Positions 49,304-61,980 of a DNA stretch of 64,000 bases are shown piece after piece. Source of the stretch: Casuarina equisetifolia. Taxonomy: Eukaryota > Streptophyta > Magnoliopsida > Fagales > Casuarinaceae. The notes beneath the pieces were generated by a model. The model searched no databases. It saw only the letters and a list, made by a program, of their open reading frames with translations, and was not told the DNA's origin. The DNA lies in assembly GCA_028551475.1 (NCBI GenBank), contig CM052360.1, positions 8,916,501 through 8,980,500 on the forward strand, read 5' to 3'. A program made the position numbers and the translations under genes. The stretch's first letter is position 1, and every line of letters begins with the position of its first letter.

Positions 49304-51887
49304 TGCGAATGTCTCGCCTGAGAGTTCGGGCTCTTGTTTGGATGGCAGGAAGACTCTGCTTCTCTCTCTTTTAGGGTTCTAACTTTGAAGTTCTGGGATC
49401 TCTCGTGGACTGTCACTTATACACACACTGACATGACATTTGGCGTACCGTTGAAAGCAAGTCCTCTGGCAGTCAAGCATTTAAAGCTGTCTTAATAAAC
49501 AACATGTCTTAACTTGATTTCGAAATTTTAAAAATAAAAATTCTAGGTAATTTTTTATTTTTAAAATTCAAATTTTTTTAACGGCTATGAATTTTAATTT
49601 TTAAGGAGTTGTTCTTTTATAAGGGGTTTTATTTGTTCAAACACAGGTTTTGTCTTCCACCAATTACCGATAACTTTTATGCAAATCAATGGGTCTAACA
49701 CTCTATATTTTCTTATATAAGATCTCTGCTCACTTCCTTTCATTAATCAGAGTTAGCTGCTTCTTTACATCAACATCCTAATAATATTTTTATTTTCTGG
49801 AGCAGGTTGCTACCCCTTTCGCACCGATTAATTGTTGGCTCCTGACAAGTAAGGTGTGACAAGTATAGAGAACGATTTTAGAATAATCTGGCAATGATAT
49901 CATCATAGCCGACCACCATTTACAAGCCAAACTCTTTCTTTAATCGAACGGCCACCTGCACTGGATATTTCATCAAACAGGAACAAGAAAAGAATTATTG
50001 ATAACTTTAAAAAACATATACATCTATAACGAGGAGTTCCAAAGGAATCACAAAGAAAAAAATCAAAGTTAAGAGAAAATATTAAGAAAAACTCAAAAAA
50101 TTTAGAGACGCTTCCTTCTCTTGCTGTTTGGAGCGGACCCGACCTATAAATTAACCATGCACTGTCATTAGCTTTCTTGATCTTCATCCATTACAAATTA
50201 TTGATACTACACCTGTCATTCGCTGAGTTTTAAAGAAAAATGCATGACATCAAAATCCTGCTTCTTCTTCTTCGTTTTTTTTTTTTTTTTTGTTCTATCT
50301 AAAACTATGAGGAAAAACAAATTGAAGTTGGTAAGGAAAATTATTCTATTCTTTTCTTTCTCATCCTTTGAATGAATCAGCTATTGCCCTCTTCCCAGAA
50401 GAGACATTTCCACTCAGAACAATCAACATGGAAAGAAGAGAGTAGACTGTTTCAGAGAACGAAGGATGATCTAAGAGTTGTAGTTAGACGGAAACAAATC
50501 AAACGACACGTTAATGAAGCTGCAGAGATTACTCCCGTTCCAGATAAATCAGCAGGTTAACGAAGGGCTTCAAAAGATATTGTATTTCTAACCACCAAGA
50601 CTTGAATTCTAGCCCCAAGTCGTATATGGAACCTTAACAACATGATTGTTTTCTTTTTATGATTTCTCTTTGTTCACTTATTTATTGAATTATCCGTGAG
50701 TATACTGTTGTAATATCCATCTAAGGATTCCTCTTTCATCCCTTTTTTTTTTTTTAAATCCTTCAAAGGTTTTCCAATAAAGACAAAACAGAAACGATAA
50801 TTAATGCAAAGCGAATAAGATATAAGTTTTGGAAGGTGTCAAACAAAATACCAGCCACTCATTATTTTCTATGATTAATATGTCAACGGTTGATTAGAGG
50901 ATAAAACAGATAACATTTTTATAAAGCTTCAATGACGTTTGATTTAAGCTTCTTCCAGAACTGTGAAACACAACTTTTGCCTGTCAGATGTTAAATACTA
51001 AATAGACGGTCGTGATGTGATCTGGATAGCAAATTTTGGTATTATGCCTGATGTATAATATAATGGGTCTACCCAGAGAAAAAATTATGCAATTTTTAAA
51101 CCACAATCATGAACATAATTTAATACTTCGTAGAAATAGAGCGAGTTTGTATTATTTCAAAGATGGGTAATAATAGATAGCTTATCCTCACCGCCTCTTG
51201 TCCCTTGTTTACTAAGCCATGTGTTAATTAATTAAGAATTTTTTTTCATGTGATGTTTAGCAATAATCTTCTAAAATGTCGTGTCCAGAAGGTGTCTACA
51301 GTTCGACTGCAAAGAAATTTGAAGTTATATCTTCACTGCAAGACATTTTGTCTTTTTGACACGGCATATGAGGTCGAATAATCATTTCAAGAACGTCCAT
51401 GCCGTCAAGAAAACAACTTGTGTGTCGCCTTAACTGTACAGACAGTTGTGGGATCTTAGCCATAGCACATCACGTAGAAAAAGTCGGAGCTTTACCATTG
51501 GCTAGTAGTGGTACGAAGTCTTCAGCCTTCATCCTTTAGGATTATCCAAAAGTTTATTCATAATCTAGCAAAACAATTTCCCACCGGAAAGAAGGTATGG
51601 GGTAGCCTTTCCTTCCTAGAATTTTCCTTTTTCCTGGGGCTGCTCCAAGGCTTCGCTTTAATCAAGAGATTTGACATGTACAAATACAACGTTTATTGAC
51701 TGAGGCCACCATTCAGTAGCCAGGGGAAGGAGAAAACAAGCCATCTCCATTTTTAAAAAGCGAGGGCAGCTAATGGAGCTCACAGATCCAAGGTATATTC
51801 AACAAAGTTCTGCTTTGCTAATTATAGGGTCGCTGCAAGCACTAAGCCTAATTCAATTTCAACTCGTATGCGTCCGTAAACACACCG

Positions 51888-52283
51888 AAAGCGACAATGT
51901 TAAAAGGAGGAAGACAACCTCATGTGGGCGGCTGGAAATGTAATAGCCTGTCCTTGACGCTGTCACAGTACGATATAGATAGTGCCTGAAGACAAAATTA
52001 GCTCAAATGTTGGTAATTTAAAATTTTACTTTTAAGTATCTCAATTTTTTATTTGAAACTCTCATCCTATATATCACATAATAAATGTCATTAAGTTTTG
52101 ATATTATAATAAAAGACTTAAATACTTAATTTAAAACCTTGCTCGAGCACTATTTTTTTTTTTTTTTACCAATTTAAACTCGTTGAAAGCGACAGATGAT
52201 GAAGAATGAAGAAACCTCGTTCGGGCGGCTAAAAACGTTGTAACTTGGCCTGTGACGCTGCCACAGCACGTTATATAAATAGT
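51888..52283. repeat. Dispersed direct duplication upstream of SAUR
   Basis: Copies 51888-51981 and 52187-52283 share GAAAGCGACA, GGGCGGCT, TGACGCTG and CCACAGCACG-like blocks and end in ATATA(G/A)ATAGT. They are separated by about 200 bp of AT-rich sequence. Confidence 0.75.
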
Positions 52284-53020
52284 AACTCAGAACCTGTTCC
52301 AGACGCAACCCCAGTGAAGAGAAAACTAATCTCGTAACAAGGAAAATGAAGAAAAAAGAAAACAGAACGAAAAGATAAGGTCGTCCAAAAGAAAATTATT
52401 TTTGTCCACTTCCACCAGTTCATCGAAAATGGTCGATTCGCGTCACTGTAAGGGCGGAAATGAAAATTGGAATACTGTTGCTTAAAGACAGGGGGCCCTT
52501 TCAAGTGTTGACAAGTAGGTTTCCTTTGTTTAAGAATAATATATTCACTACTAGAGCTTTATATATACGAAACGAAAGCTAGTGGGATCGTCAACTCCAG
52601 CATAAGGGATATCCAGCGAGACCCTTCTGGTTCATTTCCCCTCTTAACCTCTTCTTCAATCTAGAGTTCTTCAGAAAACTCTAATGGCTACCTTAGCCTG
52701 AGTCCTTATGGGATCAAAACCTCTTTATTTTCCGTTGAATTGGTGTCCGAGCTTTTCTTCTGGTTTCTCTTCTTGTGCATAATCCAACTTTTTCCCCGGT
52801 TTATTTAGAAAGGTATGAGTAACACAATGAGGCCAAGGAGCAAGGTAATGTTTCATTTGGTTTATGACAGGGGGTAACTCATACCCAGGAGTTCCAGAGC
52901 TTCCTTTTTCCCCGTCTGATCATTTCTCACTAACTGCATACAAGTTCGTTTGTGCTTGAACTCGTAGATCACCTTATGTTGTGAGATTTTCGAGGTCATA
53001 TACTTGTATTTGCCTTATCC

Positions 53021-53040
53021 TATATATATCTACTTTATAT
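53021..53040 (+). promoter_or_regulatory. TATA-like region of the SAUR gene
   Basis: TATATATATC and TTTATATACT lie 50-67 bp before the SAUR start. Another candidate, TATATATA at 52560-52567, would give a leader of about 500 nt. Sequence alone does not decide. Confidence 0.35.
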
Positions 53041-53087
53041 ACTATATTAGTTAGCTATTGTTCTGGTGAATTTTTGTACCGAAAAAA

Positions 53088-53555
53088 ATGGATGTGACCA
53101 AGGAAAAAAAGAAGGGGCTGATCTGCAAGACATGGGAGCGATGCATATCAGTAGGACGACGCCATAAGATGTCTCCAAGACATGCACTGACAATGGAGAG
53201 CAAGTCGTGGCCCGGAATCGAAACCTCGCCGGAAGATGAAAAACGTGCACGAAAACGCCGGGTCGTTCCAGAAGGTTGTTTCTCCGTGTATGTTGGTCCT
53301 GAAAAGCGGAAGTTTGTGATCAAAACAGAATATGCAAACCATCCTCTATTTCAGATGCTACTTGAAGAGGCGGAGTCAGAGTATGGTTATGATAACCAAG
53401 GCCCACTAGTCCTTCCATGCAACGTTGATATCTTTTACAAGGTGTTGCTGGAAATGGAGGATGGCAATGAAACTCATCAAGGCTGCGGCTTTAAGGGCTC
53501 TAATTCTTATCACCTTCTCAGCCCGTCTCGAGCGCTCGCCATAAATCAGTTCTAA
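53088..53555 (+). CDS. SAUR family auxin-responsive protein
   Basis: Small auxin-up RNA proteins restrain PP2C.D phosphatases and so activate plasma-membrane H+-ATPases for cell expansion; divergent members have other roles. Single exon of 155 aa, intronless as usual. The SAUR domain (PF02519) spans about 58-125: VPEGCFSVYVGPEKRKFVI, then HPLFQMLLEEAESEYGY, then GPLVLPC and FYKVLLEME. The N-terminal 57 residues are basic (many Lys and Arg) and longer than in the small SAURs, as in the long, divergent SAUR subgroup. A tail of about 30 residues follows the domain. The ATG at 53088 is the first in frame. Confidence 0.93.
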   Translation: MDVTKEKKKGLICKTWERCISVGRRHKMSPRHALTMESKSWPGIETSPEDEKRARKRRVVPEGCFSVYVGPEKRKFVIKTEYANHPLFQMLLEEAESEYGYDNQGPLVLPCNVDIFYKVLLEMEDGNETHQGCGFKGSNSYHLLSPSRALAINQF

Positions 53556-56490
53556 ATGTGTGTCTTTCGATTTTAGTCTTGTTTCTCCTTAGACTCTCTG
53601 TGATATAAAGTGCTGTAAGCAGTTTATGTGGGGTTTTCTTTCCTTTGTATGATGGTTATGTAGGATTGAGTTTCCTTACTTTCTGTAATCGTGAACTACT
53701 GTAATGGAAGAAGGAGATATGCAGGAAACAAATCCAAGCTATCTTTGTGAAATAACAGCTGAAAAGAGTGTTTGTTTGCTTCTGTTCGGATATTCGTGAT
53801 ACTGTTAATGACTCTCAATCAGGGCGATATTAGACGCTGACTCAGATAGGTGGTGAGACTGTTGGCTAACGGATGATGATTAATATACTATGCACGTTGA
53901 ATCTTGGCAGTGTCAATAGCTCCAATTAGTCTGATTTCAGCTTCTGACTTGATGAATGGTGGGCGGGGTGGTTGATGAATGGTTCTCTTATGTGATACAG
54001 CAACTCATACAAATTAAGAAGTTGTTATCCACTTAATGTACTACCTTTTATTATATTAGGCTGTATGGCCTGAGGAAGGGCAGGCACGGCATGGCCAAGT
54101 CCTGCTGTGTGAAATTAGTTTAGACATCCTATTTAGGAGTGTGCTTGACGAGTGAACTGCTAGACAATGACATAAATCTCATCATCTTGGCTGGGTTTTT
54201 ATGTAGAGAGATAGGTAAGGGATCAATCGTTTCTGCAACCTGCAATTTGGGGTATGTCCGTTAAGTTTTTGCTCTACTAAGTAATTTTACTTGAGTTTCA
54301 CTGCTCAAGTAATTGTACTTTAGTTATGTTCCTTCAATAAGTGTAAACAAAGTCAATTAGATTGTAACGAAGATGCATGCATGTTATTTGAAAGAAGATT
54401 TTCATGTGATTTTTAGGATAATATAGAATAACTTGTATTATTTAACACATCTCTTCTTTGTCATCAAAGAATATATGTTTTGTCGCACAATTAATACATC
54501 GCTCACAAACAAACTACTTTGGGTTGCAGGTTTTATATGCAAAAGATGCTCTTCTAAACTTTGATTATAATAGTATGTAAAAAAATTCATGTATTATTGA
54601 AGAATGACTTATAAATGGGGAGCACATATTTTATTTTCGAAAAAAAAAATTCAAATGAGATTTAAATAGTGTTGCATAGCCTATAAATGTCATTAACAAA
54701 GACAAATTGTATTAAAATATTGCTCATAATGAAAGTGAAGAAAACTCATTACAAGGATTAGAAGCTCAATTTCAACCACTCTTCTGATGGATATTACTAT
54801 ATAGACTTATAATGATTACGTGCAAAATTTGATAAGATACAACTAGTTAGTTGATTTTACGTAAGGATCCTTCAAGCTTGATAAATGAGGCATGGTGCCA
54901 AGTCAACTCATGCTATTTGCTACTGGTTAACTAATAAGAAATAATTGACTAAAATATTGGGCTAATTTCATTTTCACATAATCTTGGACAAGTATAAAGG
55001 ATTTACGAGTCGGACGCTTAAATTTCAATGATTCAATAGACCGAAAATTTCATGATAGGGGGTGATCTCTATATGTGAACGCACATAAAGACCAACTACA
55101 TGGATAAACTCATCCAAAGGAGCAGTGCATATGATCTCAAAATGCATGAAAGGAATGCTTTATCAGACAAGTAACAGTCATTTAATCTTCAATAGACGCA
55201 ACTAAACGGAAAAGGCCTAGTAGACCAATCTTACCCTTCTCAGGAGATCCTAAACGCTACAAACTATGCAGGAAGTTCTGTATTTTTTCCAGCAGTGTTG
55301 CTTCATTGCGTAGGTCCTTAAGGGCTGGTCAGGTTCTTCCTGTGTAGGATTATCTCAAGATAAACTTCTTTTGAGATTAACACTAGCAGCTTTTTCGGCT
55401 TAAAGGGCTGCTATATGCCGTGGCCAATCAGATATATGTAGAAGATGACAATTGAACGACCTTAATCTGATGGAGGCAACACCATCTGTACGGCACGCAC
55501 ATCGGATAGAAGACTTTCTTTACAAGCAGCCACCCTTGGTAGGTTTCTTCGAAAGTCCTACGGCACATATCGTGCGAGATGATGGCAGATCATATTGGTC
55601 TGCAATTTTCACAATACATATGCTTAGTCAATGAACGTATATCTCAATAGATTTGTTTTCATTAAGTGTTGCCTTCGTTAACTATGATTATATCATTTCC
55701 TAGGAAGTGGTGCGTTTAAGAAAGTATCAAAAGTGACATTCAAGGCAGTTTAAATTTTATTTTTGTTTATGTTTTCATTCCGCAGACCAGTTGGTGAATC
55801 CTATTCAACTACCAACCCATCGGCATCGATGCCCTGAAAGACCGGGAGCTGCTACGTCACATTGGCAAATCGAATTGCTCCATTCAATGAGCTGAAATTG
55901 TATGAACACTTTTGTAAGTATAGGAGCAGCTAAAGTTGTTCTTTCTTTTTGTGAAAGACTGAAATTTGGTGTAGAAAGGTCTGTGCTAATTCCACCGAGA
56001 AAGTGGTCGTGACCTTTAATTGGGGTGCTGTCTCTCTTGCTTCTACGTTCCTTTCTTCCCACTTCCAGTCTTTATCTGGACAAGTGAAAAACTAATGGAG
56101 CAAAGAGTATTCCAAGTCATGATGATCAATCTCAATTATGCATTTGCAAGATGCTTTGCTTCTAGAGAGGAAGAGTATCGAGAATGGACTCCACCGAATC
56201 TCAGGAAGAGACGGGAGTGCTACATCCCACAACTCCAACCTCGTGGAAGTCTATAACAAATCATGCTTAATAAGAATTTGAGCAGGAAATTAAAGACCGA
56301 TGTAACTTTCCCACCATACTCATCATAAAAGTACTTCCACTTGTTTACCCACTTTGGTCACAACACCAAAGGATTGCTGCGTCATGCACAGTTATGGCAA
56401 CTGAAGGAAACAAAAATTGCCTTGGAAGTTAAAAGAAGTTGTTGACTCCTTAACATGGAGGTCTTCCAAATCTTGTTTCATACGATCAAT
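53556..56490. other. Intergenic region between SAUR and Copia element
   Basis: About 2.9 kb of AT-rich sequence. Small frames at 55452-55634 and 56020-56256 have no recognisable domain. No gene or structured RNA is called. Confidence 0.5.
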
Positions 56491-57173
56491 TGATGGTAAA
56501 AACGACGTATAACGTTTCCCACTTTGATTGAACTTGTGAAGAAATACTAAAACACCAACGATGTATTTGAATCACAAGTAGAATAAGCAAATATCACACT
56601 TAACACAAAAGAATTTTTACGTGAAAAAATCCCTCCAATGTGAAGGATAAAAAACCATGGGACCGATCACAGAGTCCACCCAAATCTCCACTATATAAAT
56701 CGTTAGGTTACAACCCAATCAAGTCCTTAACAATAGCAACAGGACTAAGATTTACTGATTCAACAATAATAAAATCACCAATGAATAGTGAAGAACAAGT
56801 TGTAAATAACAACTTAACCAAGAAAAGTTGGAGAAATATCACCCAGATTTTTTACCAAGATCTGCTAACTTCAAGAGCTCCAAATGACGATCCAACCGTT
56901 CACAATGAAGACCACCCAATCCCAAACCTGCTGACAAAAAATAGCTCAATCAGACCACGGATCGACCTTGACCATACGTTTGATCAACTGCTGCGCAGGG
57001 CCTCTAATTCTTGTGAAATTTTGCTCTTTTCTTTTCTCTCTCTCTTTTCTTTTTAACGGCCACTCACCTCTTCTCTAAAGAAAAACCCTATATTTCTTTT
57101 TAAACCTTAGGGTCACATTACCCTAATTGGACCCAATAATAAGTCCCTGAATATGGGCTGGACCAACCTAACA
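56491..57173 (-). repeat. 3' LTR of Copia element
   Basis: 683 bp from TGATGG to CTAACA on the plus strand, that is TGTTAG...CCATCA in element orientation. It matches 61298-61980 throughout, with scattered, mostly transition-type differences. Confidence 0.9.
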
Positions 57174-57433
57174 ATTCTCCCCCTCCAGCCCAAATGAGGA
57201 AAATTCTATATGTCTATTTTTCAAGCACAATTCAAACCGGCCTCATGCCGACAAAACTCAAACTTTTCTTACCATAGAACCTTTGTCATCATATCAAAAC
57301 CATTATCCTCAGTATGTACTTTTTCAAGTGCAACCTCTTTGGTTTCCATGATATCTCGTATCCAATGATACTTTACATCAATATGTTTTAATCTTTGATG
57401 AAAAGTAGAGTTTTTAACAAGACGTATAGCACT

Positions 57434-57766
57434 TTAACTATCACAAAATAACACATACTTTTCTTGCACGAAACCAAGTTCTTTTATGAATTCCTTCATC
57501 CAAAGCAATTCTTTACATGCTTTCGTTGCTGCAATAAATTCTGCTTCCATTGTAGATAAAGCAATACATTTTTGTAATCTTGATTGCCATGCCACAGCTC
57601 CCCCTAAAAACTTAATCAAGTAGCCTGAAGTAGATCTTCTATTATCAATATCCCCTGCCATATCAGAATCTGTATATCCCACAAGAATAAGCTTATCACT
57701 CCCAAATGAAAGTTTCAAACTAGAAGTGCTTCGAAGATACCTTAGAATCCACTTCACTGCATTCAA
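57434..57766 (-). pseudogene. Copia RNase H domain
   Basis: An open segment encodes WILRYLRST, GYTDSDMAGD, RRSTSGYL, ALSTMEAEFIAA and ELLWMKEF, the standard Copia RNase H block with the catalytic Asp and Glu present. The frame is separated from the reverse transcriptase by a stop at about 57765 and ends early with respect to the usual C-terminus. Confidence 0.88.
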
Positions 57767-58857
57767 TGTTCTCTTCTAGGATTATAAGTAAATCTGCTAA
57801 CTACTTCAACTGCATGAGCTATATCTGACCTTGTACAAATCATTGCATACATTAAACAACCAACAGCCGAAGTATAAGGAACTCTTTCCATATCTTTTCT
57901 GTCTTCCTCATCTGTAGGACATTGTTTCTTACTAAGCTTAAAGTGTGTAGCAAGAGGCGTGCTCACCACTTTAGCTTTATCCATACAAAACCTTTGAAGC
58001 ACTTTCTTGATGTACTCTTCTTGAGACAACCATAACTTCTTGGCTTTTCTATCACGACTAACTCTCATAGAAAGAATTTGCTTCACTGAGCCTAAGTCTT
58101 TCATTGAGAATGACTTACTTAACTCCTGCTTCAACTTTTCAATTCTTACAGCATTCTTACCAACTATAAGCATGTCATCTACATAAAGTAGTAAAATGAT
58201 AAAGTTATCATATGAGAACTTCTGCATAAATACACAATGATCAGAATTTGTCTTCTTATAGGCTTGCTCTCCCATAAAAGACTCAAATTTTTTATACCAT
58301 TGTCTCGGTACTTGTTTTAAGCCATATAAACTTTTCTTTAGCTTACAAACATAGTTTTCTTTACCTTTTTCTTCAAAACCCTTTGGTTGCTCCATATAAA
58401 TTTCTTCATTTAGGTCACCATGAAGAAAAGCAGTCTTTACATCTATTTGCTCAATTTCAAGATCAAAACTGACAGCCAATCCTAAAACCACTCGAATTGA
58501 GGACATTTTCACAACAAGTGAGAAAATCACATCATAATCAATTCCCTTTTTCTGACTGAAACCTTTAACAACTAGTCTGGTTTCGTATCGAAGTTGTGAA
58601 GAATTTTCATCATGCTTCAATCTATAAATCCAATGATTCTTCAAAGCTTTCTTGCCCTTAGGCAATGTCACCAACTCAAATGTTTGATTATCATGCAAAG
58701 ATTTCAACTCATTTTGCATTGCATCAACCCATTTTTTCTTATCTACATCCATTACTGCTTCTTCAAAGCTCTGAGGCTCATCTGCATCAGTTAACAATAC
58801 ATACTCCTCAGTAGAGTATTTAGAGGATGGATGACGATCTCTAGTAGACCTTCTCAA
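57763..58857 (-). pseudogene. Copia reverse transcriptase domain
   Basis: A 364-codon open segment (RVT_2) with EEAVMDVDKKKWVDAM, QIDVKTAFLHGDL, KSLYGLKQ and the active-site YVDDMLIVG. It is the best-preserved part of the element. Stops at both ends break it from the integrase and RNase H, so no intact polyprotein exists. Confidence 0.92.
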
Positions 58858-59100
58858 TAGTGAAACTGAAGATGGATTCTGTTAAACATCAACAACATTA
58901 TCTGTCTAAGTGTCACTATTATCTGCACCCTGTTGGTCATTCTGAACTTCATCCTGAACATTATGCTGAATATCACTTTCAACTTGTTCTGCCAACTGTC
59001 GTTGTAAATCATTTGAAGGAATTAGATTAATATCAATACCAATCTTAGAGCCTTGTGACATATTCTTCTCACTCTGGCCAATATCTGTCATATTTTGATT

Positions 59101-59925
59101 CTAAAAAAATACAACATCACGACTTCTCATAATTTTCTTCACAGCTGGATCATAACACCTATAACCAAATTCATCAGAATCATAACCAAGAAATATACAT
59201 TCTCGTGTCTTAACATCTAACTTAGACCTCTCATCCTTTAGAATATGAACAAATGCTTTGCAACCAAGTACTTCTAGATAGTTATAGGAAACATCCTTAC
59301 CAAACCAAACTCTATCTGGCACATCACCATCTAAAGCAACAATTGGAGATAGATTGATAATATAAGCTGCTGTAAGTAATGCCTCACCCCAAAATGTCTT
59401 TGGCAGGTTAGCATTTGAAATCATGCATCTAACTCTCTCAACTAATGTCATGTTCATTCTTTCCGCTATACCATTCAACTGAGGTGTTTTTGGAGGTGTT
59501 TTCTGATGTCGAATATCATGTTGCCTACAATACTCATCAAATGGTCCAATGTACTCACCACCATTGTCTGATCGAATACATTTCAACTTCTTTCCAGTTT
59601 GCCGCTCTATTAAAACTTGAAACTGCTTGAACACATCTAGCACTTGATCTTTTGACAACAAAACATAAACCTAAACCTTTCTTGAGTAGTCATCAATAAA
59701 GGTCACAAAGTAGGATGCTCCACCAAGCGTCCTCGAGTTAATTAGGTCACAAACATTTGAGTGTACTAACTCTAAGAAATCTGATTTTCTTGAAAGAGGG
59801 TGATTATAGAATGAAACTCTTTTATGTTTTCCAGCTAAACAATGTGCACACTTCTCAAGTTTTGCACTCTTAATCCCAGATAACAAGTTCTTCTTTGCCA
59901 ACACATTCATGCCTTTCTCACTCAT
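59101..59925 (-). pseudogene. Copia GAG-pre-integrase and integrase
   Basis: The first segment (59925-59671) has the His-Cys region (HCLAGKHKRVSF) and VTFIDDYSRK with the first catalytic Asp. After a break near 59665, the second (59661-59101) has IRSDNGGEY (second Asp), TPQLNGIAERMN (catalytic Glu) and FLGYDSDEFGYR. The catalytic triad residues are all still encoded, though in two broken frames. Confidence 0.9.
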
Positions 59926-59943
59926 GTGACTTAACCTTTTATA

Positions 59944-60565
59944 TCATAAATCACTTGCATTTCCATCTTCCACTACATTACAAATGTCCTTGGAAATCTT
60001 GGCTTGAAACAAATACAAAGAAGACTCTTTCTTGCCTTTAGCCATAACTAATGAACCCTTAGTAAGTTTCCATTGTCCATTATTGAAGATATTGCAAAAA
60101 CTTTCATCATCAAGTTGTCCGGTAGAAATCAAATTCAAACAAATTTTTGGTACATGTCTAACATTCTTAAGAAACAATTTGGATTCACTACGAGTCTCCA
60201 AGCATACATCTCCCATACCTGCAACTTTAGCTAAACAATCATTATCCATTTTCAATGTGCCAAAGTTTCCAAGAGTATAAGAAGTAAAGAACTCCCTCTT
60301 AGAAGTAATATGAAGAGAAGCACCACCATCAATTACCCAACTTGTCTCATTACTTGCAAAATTCACATTATCATCATAGCACACAATAACAAGTTCATTA
60401 GTAGTTCCTGCAACTCGATCATCATCATTGTTGTCCTTCTTCTCCTCACTTTCATTAACTTTTTTCTTCTCATTTCTACCTTTACCATTCTTCTTTTCAT
60501 TTTTCAACTGGAAGCAATTTTTCTTGATATGACCCATCTTGCCACAATGATGGCACTCTATATTT
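59944..60565 (-). pseudogene. Copia CCHC knuckle and aspartic protease
   Basis: Minus-strand reading gives CHHCGKMGHIKKNC, a CCHC zinc knuckle, then a Lys/Glu/Asp-rich linker and a protease region beginning WVIDGGAS. The catalytic triplet is normally Asp-Ser/Thr-Gly; here a Gly replaces Ser/Thr, which may impair it. A stop lies just upstream of the knuckle. Confidence 0.85.
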
Positions 60566-60791
60566 TTATGTCATGATCTAGACTTACTTCGACTTTTGTT
60601 ATAACTTCTCAGACCTCTATTATGACTTCTCCCCCTATTTTCAACAACCAAAGCTTCATAGTGACAATACCATCGAGACTCTTTCTTCTCATCTCTTCAT
60701 TCAAAATACTAATATTGACAAAATTTATAGTGACAATACCATCAAGAGCAAAGTTACTCACTGACATACGAAATGTTTCCCAAGATTCTAG

Positions 60792-61220
60792 TCAAGTACC
60801 AAGTAACCAAAGTTCTTGTACTTCATCTTCAAACTTCATATTCATACCTAAAAGTTGATCTAACATTCTCTGAAACTCATTCAAATGATCATATATGGAT
60901 TGCTCATCTTTGTATTCCAAGCTAATAAGTTGCTTCATCAAATACATCTTATTATTTCCAGTCTTTCGAGCATACAAAGATTCAAGTTTGTTCCATAGAG
61001 TCCGAGCATGTGTTTCTTTACTAATGTGATTCAAAACATTTTCATCTACAAATTGTTGAATGAACCCGCATACAATTTTATGCTCAAGAGTCCAATTGGC
61101 CTCACTCATGTTGTCTCGTCTTGTTTCACTAAACACCGGTAAGTGCCAACGCTTCACATAAAGCAAATCTTCTATCTTACCCTTCCAAACATGATAGTTT
61201 CTTCCATTCAAACTAATCAT
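60792..61220 (-). pseudogene. Copia gag (UBN2 type)
   Basis: A 142-codon segment with LNGRNYHVWKGKIEDLL, LWNKLESLYA, KMYLMKQLISL and HLNEFQRMLDQL, typical of plant Copia gag. It is stopped at about 60792 within the usual LLGSLP-like block; the reading continues in the same frame after the stop. Confidence 0.85.
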
Positions 61221-61297
61221 CCTGTTAGTGCTTAGTTCTATCGTTTAATCAAATCAAAAAAATAAAACAACCACAACCTAAGCTCTTGATACCACTT

Positions 61298-61980
61298 TGA
61301 TGGTAAAAACGACGCATAACGTTTCCCACTTTGATTGAACCTATAAGAAAATATTAAAACACCAACGATGTATTTGAATCATAAGTAAAATAAGCAAATA
61401 TCACACTCAACACAAAAGAATTTCTACGTGGAAAAACCCCTCCAATGTGAAGGATAAAAAACCACGAGACCGATTACGGAGTCCACCCAAATCTCCACTA
61501 TATAAATCGTTAGGTTACAACCCAATCAAGTCCTTAACAATAGCAACAAGACTAAGATTTACTAATTTAACAATAATAGAATCATCAATGAATAGTGAAG
61601 AACAAGTTGTAAACAACTTAACCAAGAAAAGTTGGAGAAATATCACCCAGATTTTCGACCAAGATCTACTGACTTCAAGAGCTCCAAACGATGATCCAAC
61701 CATTCACAATGAAGAACACCCAATCCCAAACCTGCTGACAAAAAATTAGCTCAATCAAACCACGGATCGACCTTGATTAGACGTTTGATCAACTGTTGCG
61801 CAAGGCTTCTAATTCCTGCGAAATTCTACTCTTTTCTTTTCTCTCTCTCTTTTCTTTTTGACAGCCACTCATCTCTTCTCTAAAGAAAAATCCTATATTT
61901 TTCTTTTTAAACCTTAGGACCACATTACCCTAATTGGACCCAATAATAAGTCCTCGAATATAGGTTAGACCAACCCAACA
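61298..61980 (-). repeat. 5' LTR of Copia element
   Basis: 683 bp from TGATGG to CCCAACA on the plus strand, bordered inside by the tRNA-Met primer-binding site. It is homologous to 56491-57173 and to the LTRs at 10.9 and 16.5 kb. Confidence 0.9.

Larger units (their letters stand above)
49304..53087. other. Intergenic region between divergent MORC and SAUR genes
   Basis: About 3.8 kb holding the promoters of two divergent genes. It contains a diverged direct duplication (51888-51981 and 52187-52283) and TATA-like elements at 52560 and 53021. No coding sequence is recognisable. Confidence 0.5.
56491..61980 (-). mobile_element. Ty1/Copia LTR retrotransposon, degenerate
   Basis: A 5.49-kb element oriented on the minus strand, with both 683-bp LTRs. 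Order along the element: 5' LTR (61298-61980), primer-binding site complementary to initiator tRNA-Met (minus strand TGGTATCAAGAGC, at about 61295-61283), gag, CCHC knuckle, protease, integrase, reverse transcriptase, RNase H, polypurine tract (GGAGGGGGAGAA at about 57187-57176) and 3' LTR (56491-57173). The order IN before RT marks Copia rather than Gypsy. Frames are interrupted by stops and shifts, so it is not autonomous. I found no convincing 5-bp target duplication; the outer end may lie up to 10 bp further right. Confidence 0.93.

Noticed and set aside
49021..49374. 117-codon plus-strand frame
   Set aside because: Antisense shadow of MORC exon 1.
53047..53342. Minus-strand frames over the SAUR gene
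   Set aside because: Shadows of the SAUR coding region.
56640..57056. 138-codon plus-strand frame, with a matching one at 61447-61749
   Set aside because: Both lie inside the Copia LTRs in the same place; they reflect shared LTR sequence, not a gene.
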